DNA of 64,000 bases from Tianweitania populi (GTDB lineage Bacteria > Pseudomonadota > Alphaproteobacteria > Rhizobiales > Rhizobiaceae). Shown here piece after piece: positions 41,336 to 48,804 of the stretch. Within the stretch, counting starts at the first letter, position 1. Every line of letters starts with the position of its first letter. The stretch covers positions 1-64,000 of the forward strand of contig NZ_BMZQ01000007.1 in assembly GCF_014652875.1 (NCBI RefSeq). The letters are read 5' to 3'. The translations under genes were made by a program, and so were the position numbers. Below the pieces are notes generated by a model. The model was not told the DNA's origin. It did no database searches and saw only the letters and a program-made list of their open reading frames with translations.

Positions 41336-43240
41336 TTAACTCGTGATCTGGCGGTAAATTGCGGGCAGGGCGGCCGGCAGACGCGCAATGTCTTTGACGA
41401 TGGCGTAGCCGCCCGGCCCGAAGATGTGGGGCACGTAGTCGCGCGCGTTCTCGTCCACGGTCACGCCGAAGACGCGAAGGCCGAGCTTGCGCGCTTCCCA
41501 GATGGAGCGGCGCGTGTCCTCGATGCCGTAGCGGCCTTCATAATGATCCACATCGTTCGGCTTGCCGTCGGTCAGAAGCAGCAGCAGCCGGTGCCTGAAG
41601 GGTCGCTTTTCTAACTGCGTGCTGACATGCCGGATGGCTGCGCCGATGCGGGTATATTGGCCGGGCTTCAGCGCCTCGATGCGGCGGATCACGCGGGCGT
41701 CGAGCTTTTCGGAGAAGCCCTTCACGGTTGCCACCGTCACATTCTGCCGGCGGCGCGAGGTGAAGGTATAGATGGCATGCTCGTCGCCGCAGGCGGTGAG
41801 GCCATGGGTCAGGGCCAGAAGGGCGCTTTTCTCGACATCGAGAACGCGACGCTCCTGGATGTAAGCGTCGGTTGAGAGCGACACGTCCATCAGCACGGCC
41901 AGTGAGAGATCGCGTATGGCTGCGCGAGCCTGGAGGAACACGCGCTCGGTGCCGGCACCACCCGCCGAACGATCGGCGATGTCGCGCACGACCATGCCAA
42001 GGTCGAGCTCGTCGCCGTCGGGCTGCGCATGGAAGGTCTGGCGCCGCGGCCGCAGGGCTTCGAAGCGGCGGCGTACATCGCGGATCGTACGCTGCATATC
42101 GGCATCCGGCGACCAGTCCTCGCCCTCTTCCTGAGCGGGAACAGCATGGACCCGGCAATAGTCCTTGAGATAGCGCCCCTGCTTCCAGTTCCATTCGGGA
42201 TAGGTGCAGTCGGCTTCCAGCGCGGTCGTGTCGGCCTGTCGCGGAGCCAGATCAAGATCGAGCTTCAACCGTGTCGCCGCGCGCTTGGGATTTGCGCCGA
42301 TGGTGAGTTCCGGCGTGTCTTCGGCCGCTTGTCTTGCGCCTTCCTCATCATCGTCCTCGACGCTGCGATTGACGTTGATCATGTCGGCAAGGCTGAAGAT
42401 CGTTTCGAAGCGATGCAGGATCAGGGGATCACCGCGATCGCTGTTGTCGGTCGACTTGCGCACGGCCTTGCGGCGGCGGCTATCCACCTGCATGCCGTCG
42501 CCGCCGGCTTCATCCTCATCGCCGGCGGCGGGGCTTTCCTCGTCCCGCGTGACTTCGCCCCAGAGCGGCACGGGCAGGTAGGTGCGATAGGCCGAGGTCA
42601 GACCTGAGCTTTCGAGGAGGGCATTGTCGCGCCAGAGATTCGGTCGCAGGTCCACCCCGTCCACGAGTGCGCCGATGATGGCCTGTTCGAGTTTGGCTTC
42701 AAGCTGCGGCAGATGGCGTTTCGGCCGCACGGCAAGAGATGCTCGGCAGAGCTGCGCATAGGTGGCCCGCAGGCCGGGCCAAGCGGCAAGTGTTGCCTGT
42801 GTCGTCAGGGCCGCCGCATGCAGCCGCTCGATGTCGTCATGCAGGAGATTGCCGGTTGCGGGGCCGGGCGCCACGGCATGGGCAAACCAGCCGGCCAGCC
42901 ATTCATACAAAGCGACGTTGTCGGCACGGCTTGGAAAAACGTCGATCGCGCCGGGCAACCGCAGCGTGTTGAGATCGAGCGTCGGCCGCTCCATGACCTC
43001 TTTGCCGAGGCCCAGAGCCTGGCGCATGTTGAGGCGGTGGTTGGACTCGGAATGGGCGGTCGCGGCAATACGGATCGCGCCGCTGCCGCCAAGCGCCCGG
43101 AACAGCAGTCCGAGCCGCTCGCGGACCTCGTCCAGGCTGACCCGTGCATCCGGGTAAGTGCGGTAGGTGCTGGAAGCGCCGACCAGCCGGTGCCAATAAC
43201 GCCCGACCGTTTCTTCCGGCTCGAACGTCCAGATACCCAT
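41336..43240 (-). CDS. norD: NorD, nitric oxide reductase activation protein
   Basis: A 634-residue cytoplasmic protein with a C-terminal von Willebrand A domain (about 440-634). The metal-site motif is DVSLST, and LLLTDGKPNDVDHYEGRYG is strongly conserved in NorD/CbbO. The middle part is acidic and variable. NorD works with the AAA protein NorQ to insert the non-haem iron or activate NorBC. Start overlaps the norQ stop by 1 bp (TGATG). It is the fourth gene of norCBQD. Confidence 0.93.
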   Translation of the reverse strand: MGIWTFEPEETVGRYWHRLVGASSTYRTYPDARVSLDEVRERLGLLFRALGGSGAIRIAATAHSESNHRLNMRQALGLGKEVMERPTLDLNTLRLPGAIDVFPSRADNVALYEWLAGWFAHAVAPGPATGNLLHDDIERLHAAALTTQATLAAWPGLRATYAQLCRASLAVRPKRHLPQLEAKLEQAIIGALVDGVDLRPNLWRDNALLESSGLTSAYRTYLPVPLWGEVTRDEESPAAGDEDEAGGDGMQVDSRRRKAVRKSTDNSDRGDPLILHRFETIFSLADMINVNRSVEDDDEEGARQAAEDTPELTIGANPKRAATRLKLDLDLAPRQADTTALEADCTYPEWNWKQGRYLKDYCRVHAVPAQEEGEDWSPDADMQRTIRDVRRRFEALRPRRQTFHAQPDGDELDLGMVVRDIADRSAGGAGTERVFLQARAAIRDLSLAVLMDVSLSTDAYIQERRVLDVEKSALLALTHGLTACGDEHAIYTFTSRRRQNVTVATVKGFSEKLDARVIRRIEALKPGQYTRIGAAIRHVSTQLEKRPFRHRLLLLLTDGKPNDVDHYEGRYGIEDTRRSIWEARKLGLRVFGVTVDENARDYVPHIFGPGGYAIVKDIARLPAALPAIYRQITS

Positions 43241-44055
43241 CAGCCGATCGCAATCTGCGCGACGCGCACGAGGCCGTTGAGGATTTCCGGGTCATCCGAC
43301 AAGGGTTCGAGCAGCGCGACGCGCACAGCCGTATCCATGTCGAGCCCGGCCTTGATGAGGGTCGCGCAGTAAACGATCAGGCGGGTGGAGGCGCCTTCCT
43401 CGAGGTCCTGGCCCTTGAGATTGCGCAGGGCATCCGCGACCTTGACCAGCGCAATGCAGCGATCCTGCGCCAGGCCGCTTTCGCGCGACACGATGGCCGC
43501 TTCCGCTTCCAGTTCGGGGAAGTCGAATGCCAAGGAAATGAAGCGCTGGCGGGTGCTTGGCTTCAGCGTCTTCAAGACGTTCTGGTAGCCGGGATTGTAG
43601 GAGGCGACCAGCATGAACTCCGGCGGCGCCTGCAAGGTCTCGCCGGTGCGCTCCAGCGGCAGCGTGCGGCGGTCGTCCGTGACGGGATGGAGCACGACGG
43701 TGACGTCCTTGCGCGCTTCCACGACCTCGTCGAGATAACAGATCGCGCCTTCGCGCACCGCGCGGGTGAGGGGGCCGTCGACCCAGACCGTATCGCCCCC
43801 CTTCAAAAGGTAGCGGCCGGTGAGGTCGGCGGCGGTCAGGTCGTCATGACAGGACACGGTGTAAAGCGGCCGGCCGAGCCTGGCGGCCATATGGGCGACG
43901 AAGCGGGTCTTGCCGCAGCCCGTCGGGCCCTTGAGCAGCAAGGGCAGCTGGTTGCGATAGGCATGCTCGAAGATCGCGCATTCCGCGCCGACCGGCGCAT
44001 AGAACGGGACATCGTCTTGGGGCAGCGGCGTGACGGAAGCGAGGGAAGTCGGCAT
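43240..44055 (-). CDS. norQ: NorQ, MoxR-type AAA ATPase
   Basis: A 271-residue AAA+ protein. Walker A is GPTGCGKT (43-50), Walker B is ICYLDEV (105-111), and the sensor region is MLVASYNPGYQNVLK. This is the NorQ/CbbQ family. It partners with NorD in activating nitric oxide reductase. A GC-rich hairpin separates it from norB upstream. Confidence 0.94.
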   Translation of the reverse strand: MPTSLASVTPLPQDDVPFYAPVGAECAIFEHAYRNQLPLLLKGPTGCGKTRFVAHMAARLGRPLYTVSCHDDLTAADLTGRYLLKGGDTVWVDGPLTRAVREGAICYLDEVVEARKDVTVVLHPVTDDRRTLPLERTGETLQAPPEFMLVASYNPGYQNVLKTLKPSTRQRFISLAFDFPELEAEAAIVSRESGLAQDRCIALVKVADALRNLKGQDLEEGASTRLIVYCATLIKAGLDMDTAVRVALLEPLSDDPEILNGLVRVAQIAIG

Positions 44056-44078
44056 GGAAGGTGAACTCCTGGGGAGCA

Positions 44079-44096
44079 GGCGGGCTTTCGCCCGCC
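44079..44096 (-). terminator. Hairpin between norB and norQ
   Basis: GGCGGGC, a TTTC loop and GCCCGCC form a perfect 7-bp stem in the 51-bp gap. It probably reduces norQD relative to norCB or stabilises the norCB message. No T run follows on the minus strand, so complete termination is unlikely. Confidence 0.5.
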
Positions 44097-44106
44097 CGCA
44101 AGGGGG

Positions 44107-45453
44107 TTATTCAGCAGGCTGCAGGGCCACTTGGCGAGCGGGACGCTCCTGACGAGCCGGACCGTAGATGGAGTAAAGGAACATCAGGGCGGAGATCACG
44201 ACCACCGCGCCGGTGCCCAGGCGCATCCAGTAGAACAGGACGAGCTGGTCCTGCACTTCCATGTAGGTCATGCCGAGCACGCGCTGCAGGTGAACCTGAA
44301 CCACACCGGCGAAGGTGAGCACGAAGGTCATGAACGCCATGCCCGACGTCATCAGCCAGAAGCTCCACATGTTGAGGATCTGGTTGTAGGGCTTGCGGTT
44401 GCGCAGATATGGCATCGCATAGCTGATCATCGCGAGGTTCAGCATCACATAGGCACCGAAGAAGGCGAGGTGGCCGTGAGCGGCCGTCACCTGCGTGCCG
44501 TGGCTGTAATAGTTGATGAACGACAGCGTGTGCATGAAGCCCCACACACCGGCGCCGAAGAAGGCGCCGACCGTGCAGCCCAGCGACCACAGCATGGCAG
44601 CGCGGTTCGGATGATCTCTGCGGCCCTTCCACACCATGGTGAAGGCGAAGATGACCATGGCGAAGAAGGGTGCCACTTCGAAGGTCGAGAAGATCGAGCC
44701 GATCCACTGCCAGTAACCGGGCGCGCCGATCCAGTAATAGTGGTGGCCGGTGCCGAGCAGGCCGGAGAACAGGGCCAGGCCGACGATCGCATACAGCCAC
44801 TTCTCGATGACTTCGCGGTCGACGCCCGTCATCTTGATCATCAGGAAGGCTAGGACCGACGCCATCACCAGTTCCCACACGCCTTCCACCCACAGATGGA
44901 CGACGTACCACCAGTACACCTTATCGAGCGCAATGTTCACGGGGTTGTAGAAGGCGAATAGCCAGAAAACGGCGATGCCCCACATGCCCAGAAGCAGCAC
45001 GTTGCCGATGGCGGTCTTGCGGCCGCGCAGGATCGTCATGGATATGTTGTAAAGAAAGATCAGTGCCACGACGACGATCGCGCCCTTGATCCAGAGCGGC
45101 TGTTCAAGGAACTCGCGGCCTTCATGGATGCCGAACAGGTATCCGATCACGGCGGCGACCGCGCCGAACATCAGCAGGCCGAGCTGGATGTAAGCGAGCA
45201 TCGGACTTTCGATGTCACGCTCGGCTTCTTCCGGCACAAGGTAATAGGCGCAACCGAAGAAGCCCATCAGCAGCCATACGATCAGCGCGTTGGTGTGGAT
45301 CATGCGCAGGATGTTGAAGGGGATGATGTCGGCCAGGAAGTTCGGGAAGACGTAGACCGTTCCGGCAACCACGCCGACCGTGACCTGCAGGGCGAACAGG
45401 ATCATCGCGCCTGTGAAGTAGTAGAACGCTACGCGTTGTGTTGGATATTTCAT
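44107..45453 (-). CDS. norB: NorB, nitric oxide reductase large (cytochrome b) subunit
   Basis: A 448-residue haem-copper-oxidase-family protein with about 12 membrane helices. Helix motifs with metal-binding histidines are visible: RMIHTNALIVWLLMG, VHLWVEGVWELVMASV, GTGHHYYWIG, and AAHGHLAFFGAYVMLNL. It has no Cu-site tyrosine motif, as expected for NorB with non-haem iron. It reduces two NO to N2O in the inner membrane using electrons from NorC. It follows norC after 12 bp. Confidence 0.95.
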   Translation of the reverse strand: MKYPTQRVAFYYFTGAMILFALQVTVGVVAGTVYVFPNFLADIIPFNILRMIHTNALIVWLLMGFFGCAYYLVPEEAERDIESPMLAYIQLGLLMFGAVAAVIGYLFGIHEGREFLEQPLWIKGAIVVVALIFLYNISMTILRGRKTAIGNVLLLGMWGIAVFWLFAFYNPVNIALDKVYWWYVVHLWVEGVWELVMASVLAFLMIKMTGVDREVIEKWLYAIVGLALFSGLLGTGHHYYWIGAPGYWQWIGSIFSTFEVAPFFAMVIFAFTMVWKGRRDHPNRAAMLWSLGCTVGAFFGAGVWGFMHTLSFINYYSHGTQVTAAHGHLAFFGAYVMLNLAMISYAMPYLRNRKPYNQILNMWSFWLMTSGMAFMTFVLTFAGVVQVHLQRVLGMTYMEVQDQLVLFYWMRLGTGAVVVISALMFLYSIYGPARQERPARQVALQPAE

Positions 45454-45465
45454 GGTGTTGTTTCC

Positions 45466-45918
45466 TCAGCCCGCGTCGTTAGGCGGCCAGTTCTGCGTGT
45501 TCACGCGACTGGTGAATTCCAGAAAATCGATGAGATCGTTGAGCTGCTGATCGTCGAGGTGGAAGTTCGGCATCTGGCGCCGGCCTTCCGCGCCGCTGGG
45601 CTGCGACTGCATCCAGGCGATCAGGGCTTCGCGGGCGCTTTGCGGATCGTCGCGGCCGCCATAGCGCACCCAGACATTGCCGAGTTCAGGGGCGAAATAA
45701 GCGCCTTCCCCCAACAGGCTGTGGCAGTTGATGCAGGCATTCTGTTCCCAGACATGCTTGCCGCGCGCCACGCTGTCGGTGAGCGTCGCCTCATCCGTGC
45801 TGTGGGTTCGTATGTAGAAATGTGTGTGGCCGGTGAGCGCAACAAAGGTGACGAAGAAGAAGATCGATCCCCCGTAAAAAATGTTGCGCGCCGCCGCCTT
45901 GGTAAATCGCTCGCTCAT
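45466..45918 (-). CDS. norC: NorC, nitric oxide reductase cytochrome c subunit
   Basis: A 150-residue protein with one membrane helix (about 13-31) and a single haem c site C62-x-x-C65-H66 (NACINCHSLLGEGAYFAPEL). The likely axial methionine is in RRQMPNF. It hands electrons to NorB. First gene of norCBQD, divergent from norE. Length and motif are standard. Confidence 0.95.
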   Translation of the reverse strand: MSERFTKAAARNIFYGGSIFFFVTFVALTGHTHFYIRTHSTDEATLTDSVARGKHVWEQNACINCHSLLGEGAYFAPELGNVWVRYGGRDDPQSAREALIAWMQSQPSGAEGRRQMPNFHLDDQQLNDLIDFLEFTSRVNTQNWPPNDAG

Positions 45919-46017
45919 CTGGCTGGCACCCTTCCTGCGATCATTCGCATTTATGCGTAAGACGCGGTGTCCCCGCCGCGCTTGGCTTGCAGACCTAAAG
46001 GGCCGGCCGGACCCGTT

Positions 46018-46035
46018 CTTTGCGCTGGCGCAAAG
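46018..46035. promoter_or_regulatory. FNR/NnrR-type operator between norC and norE
   Basis: CTTTGCGC, TG and GCGCAAAG form a perfect 18-bp palindrome and contain the TTG-N8-CAA core of CRP/FNR-family sites such as NnrR or DNR. It lies 100 bp from the norC start and 97 bp from the norE start. That symmetry suits control of both divergent operons by a nitric-oxide-sensing regulator. A minor CGCAT/ATGCG repeat lies at 45946-45957. Confidence 0.7.
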
Positions 46036-46131
46036 AAGTTCAGCGGAGATGGCGGTTGAAGGAGGTCAACGGACGGCGCGGCGCAAACACGGGAGATCGC
46101 TCTGAGCGACGGGGAAGAAACAGCAGGCGAG

Positions 46132-46677
46132 ATGGCGCAGGACGGCGACATCTTTGCCGGTCTGCCGGGCAATCCGATGATCTGGATTCTGATCCTCGGG
46201 GAACTCGGCGTGTTTGCCGTGCTGCTCGTCGGGTTCTCGGTTGCGGCCTTCTTGAACCCTGAGGTCTTCAGCGCTGGACAAGCGCATCTTCATGCCGTTC
46301 TAGCCGGCCTGAACACCGTCGTGCTTTTATCCAGCGGCGCGCTTGTCGCTGCCGCCACCCGGCGGTTGTCGCAAGGCTTGTCGTTTCGCGCTTATCTCGC
46401 CGGAGCGATGGCGCTGGGCGTGGTGTTCCTGGTCATCAAGGGCACAGAATATAGCGCAATGTTTGCGGCCGGTTTTGGCATCGAATCGAGCACCTTCTTC
46501 CAGCTTTACTTCCTGATCACCGGCTTTCACGCGCTGCACATCGTGTTCGGCTTGATCCTGCTGGCGATCGGGGCTTGGCAGCGCGATCTCGACACGCTGG
46601 AAACATCAGCGGCCTTCTGGCACCTGCTCGATCTCCTCTGGGTGGTGATCTTCCCGGTCGTGTATTTGCCGCGATGA
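46132..46677 (+). CDS. norE: NorE, cytochrome c oxidase subunit III-like protein
   Basis: A 181-residue membrane protein with five hydrophobic segments. The motif IKGTEYSAMFAAGF with SSTFFQLYFLITGFHALHIVFGL is typical of the CoxIII/NorE family. NorE supports full NO reductase activity but is not catalytic. The start at 46132 lacks a strong ribosome site; GGGGAAG lies about 20 bp upstream. It overlaps norF by 4 bp. Confidence 0.9.
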   Translation: MAQDGDIFAGLPGNPMIWILILGELGVFAVLLVGFSVAAFLNPEVFSAGQAHLHAVLAGLNTVVLLSSGALVAAATRRLSQGLSFRAYLAGAMALGVVFLVIKGTEYSAMFAAGFGIESSTFFQLYFLITGFHALHIVFGLILLAIGAWQRDLDTLETSAAFWHLLDLLWVVIFPVVYLPR

Positions 46678-46961
46678 GCATGATCGCGAAGGCATGGCTC
46701 GCCCTCATGGCTCTGACGGGCGGAACACTGGCGGTCGTCTCCCTCGCCGACCATCTGCCACATGGCTTGCTGGCGTTCACCGTGTTCGCCGTCGCGGGCG
46801 TGAAGGCCTGGCTGATCCTGGTCTATTTCGTGGGGATAGGCCGGGATGCGAGCGGCTGGCGGACGATCCTCGTCGTCTACCTCATGATCCTGTGCGGTCT
46901 GCTGGTCGCGTTCATCGCGTTAAGTTGCGCATCAGCCGGCCTTTGTCCGGCAACAAGTTGA
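46674..46961 (+). CDS. norF: NorF, small membrane protein
   Basis: A 95-residue protein with three hydrophobic segments (about 5-24, 30-52 and 62-85). It starts in the norE stop (ATGA), a typical coupling. The length, position and pattern match NorF, related to cytochrome oxidase subunit IV. It is thought to help NorE in assembly or function of the NO reductase. An ATG at 46680 is an alternative start. Confidence 0.85.
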   Translation: MSMIAKAWLALMALTGGTLAVVSLADHLPHGLLAFTVFAVAGVKAWLILVYFVGIGRDASGWRTILVVYLMILCGLLVAFIALSCASAGLCPATS

Positions 46962-46971
46962 GGAAACGAGC

Positions 46972-47121
46972 ATGAACCAAGCCTGGGGCCTGATCGCGGC
47001 GGTGCCCGCTTTGCTGGTCATGATCGCCTTCATGTACCGGCAGGGCGCAATGCCCGGCGTCGGCGCTATCGCTGCAGCCGGGATGACGATCGTAATCGGC
47101 GCGTTGCTGTTTTGGTCGTGA
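46972..47121 (+). CDS. 49-residue membrane protein after norF
   Basis: A short gene with GAGGAAACGAGC upstream of the ATG, 10 bp after norF. The product has two hydrophobic stretches (about 6-20 and 31-48) linked by YRQGAMPG. Tight coupling and the good ribosome site support a real gene in the norEF transcript. Function unknown; an accessory in NO reductase assembly is possible. Confidence 0.6.
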   Translation: MNQAWGLIAAVPALLVMIAFMYRQGAMPGVGAIAAAGMTIVIGALLFWS

Positions 47122-47134
47122 GCCGAACTGCCGG

Positions 47135-48760
47135 TTAAAGCTCTTCTTCCACGGCGGGCTCTTCGGTGTCCGGCTCTTCAAACGTCGGATCTTCTATTGC
47201 GGGGTCTTCGATCCCGAGATCTTGCTCGTCGTCCAGCGCGGGCGGCACGTCCGGGCCTTTCATCATGGCGCCGTTCACGGTCACCGACCCATCGCTTGCC
47301 GCCACGACAAGCCATTCAAGGCCACCATCGGCTGCGGGCTTTGACATGCCCTTCGCCATCGTCAACACGCCAACCGCCTGGTTCAGGCTCGGGTCCGTTT
47401 TCGCAGCTTCTTGCAAGGTGGCGATGGCCTTGTCGAGGCCGGGCGTGGTGATGGTCATGCTGGACTGTGGCATTCCGCCGGCGAAGCTGGTGTCACCACT
47501 GAAGCTCAGTTCCAGATCACGCGACCGGAACCGGCTGGGTTTCAGCTGACTGCGAAGGCGGTCGACGGCGAGCACACCCAGGATCTTCTCCTCAGCCTCC
47601 GGGCTCAGTGCCGGATCATTGCCCAGCTGGATTTCGCGAAGCAGAATATCCGACGCCGTGGCGAGATCTGCGCCGGATACCGCAAAGCCGAGTTCCACGA
47701 GATCGGGAATGAAGCCGGCGCTCCAGGCGGGAAGCTGCGGAATGTCCAAGGTCAGACCATCCAGCGCCAAGTCCACGTCGAGCGAGGCGTTCGTGCTGAC
47801 ACCGCTTGCTCGCATTGTCTGCCGCAGGGTTTTAGCCTGCATCCTGCCGTAGCCAATGTCGATGCTGGCGTCGCGCGCATGGGCTTCGCCTTGCAGGTCG
47901 GTCCACAGCGGCAGGATGGCACGGATCTTTGTTTTCAGCTCCGCACCCAACGGCCCCCGCAGGGCCGCGTTCGCATCGGCATCGAGTTCGTTGAGATGCT
48001 TGAGGAGGAGGGCGTAAAGATCGAGGACGGCGCGTGTGTGGGCTGCCTTCACATCGACCTTTGCGCTGATTTCCTCCGCACGCATGTCCGCGCTCATGGC
48101 AAGCGGATATTCGTCCGACCCATCGGGGATATGGACGGATGCTGATTGCGCAAAAGCATCGTAGGTCTGACTGAACGCAATATCTGCCAAGCCGGTGCCG
48201 GCCGGTGACGAGGCCATCGTCATGGTCGTTGCAAAAATGCCGGCCGTGCTGCTGGACAGCCCATCGCTCGACTCGCTGGAAATGGTTCCCGTGCGGCTCG
48301 CAGCTGACAGGAAGCTCGCGATCTCAGGCGAATAGATGCCTTTGAAAAGAAGCGAGTCCTGCTTGTATTCGGAATGCTGCTTATGGCCCTCCAGTTCGAA
48401 ATCAGTGGAGAACTCGACCGGGCTCTGGGTGAACACGTTCCAGCTTCCATCAGTGCGCTCACTGACGACGATGGAAATCGGCGCGAACTTGATCGATGCG
48501 CCGGACAATTCGGCCAAGTAGGCTGCCGGATCGAGCGTGATGCGGTGGCCGGCGGGATCTGGCTCGACGCGCAGGATCTTCTTGTCGAAAGGAAGCGCCG
48601 TCACATAGGAGGTCAGAGCGTTCTGCAACTCCGAAGCGGTCTGCGCTGTTCCCGCGGTTGCGGGTTCCGGCGCCGTGCCAACCTCCTGCGCAAAGGCGGG
48701 CGGCGTGAGCCAAGTGGTGACCGCCAGAGCGGCTGCGGGCAGAACGGATCGACGCACCAT
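47135..48760 (-). CDS. Large exported protein of unknown function
   Basis: A 541-residue protein with a signal peptide (VLPAAALAVTTWLTPPAFAQ). The body is rich in alternating beta-type segments such as FAPISIVVSERTDGSWNVF and DLELSFSGDTSF. It may belong to the DUF2125-like proteins of alphaproteobacteria, but I cannot confirm that. The last 25 residues are an acidic repeat (IEDPAIEDP, EEPDTEEPAVEEEL). It is encoded downstream of the M48 protease gene after 44 bp and may share a transcript. Role unknown. Confidence 0.75.
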   Translation of the reverse strand: MVRRSVLPAAALAVTTWLTPPAFAQEVGTAPEPATAGTAQTASELQNALTSYVTALPFDKKILRVEPDPAGHRITLDPAAYLAELSGASIKFAPISIVVSERTDGSWNVFTQSPVEFSTDFELEGHKQHSEYKQDSLLFKGIYSPEIASFLSAASRTGTISSESSDGLSSSTAGIFATTMTMASSPAGTGLADIAFSQTYDAFAQSASVHIPDGSDEYPLAMSADMRAEEISAKVDVKAAHTRAVLDLYALLLKHLNELDADANAALRGPLGAELKTKIRAILPLWTDLQGEAHARDASIDIGYGRMQAKTLRQTMRASGVSTNASLDVDLALDGLTLDIPQLPAWSAGFIPDLVELGFAVSGADLATASDILLREIQLGNDPALSPEAEEKILGVLAVDRLRSQLKPSRFRSRDLELSFSGDTSFAGGMPQSSMTITTPGLDKAIATLQEAAKTDPSLNQAVGVLTMAKGMSKPAADGGLEWLVVAASDGSVTVNGAMMKGPDVPPALDDEQDLGIEDPAIEDPTFEEPDTEEPAVEEEL

Positions 48761-48804
48761 GTTGACTTTCCTTGCTGCTCAGTCGTGCGATCGAGGCTGA
48801 TCGC

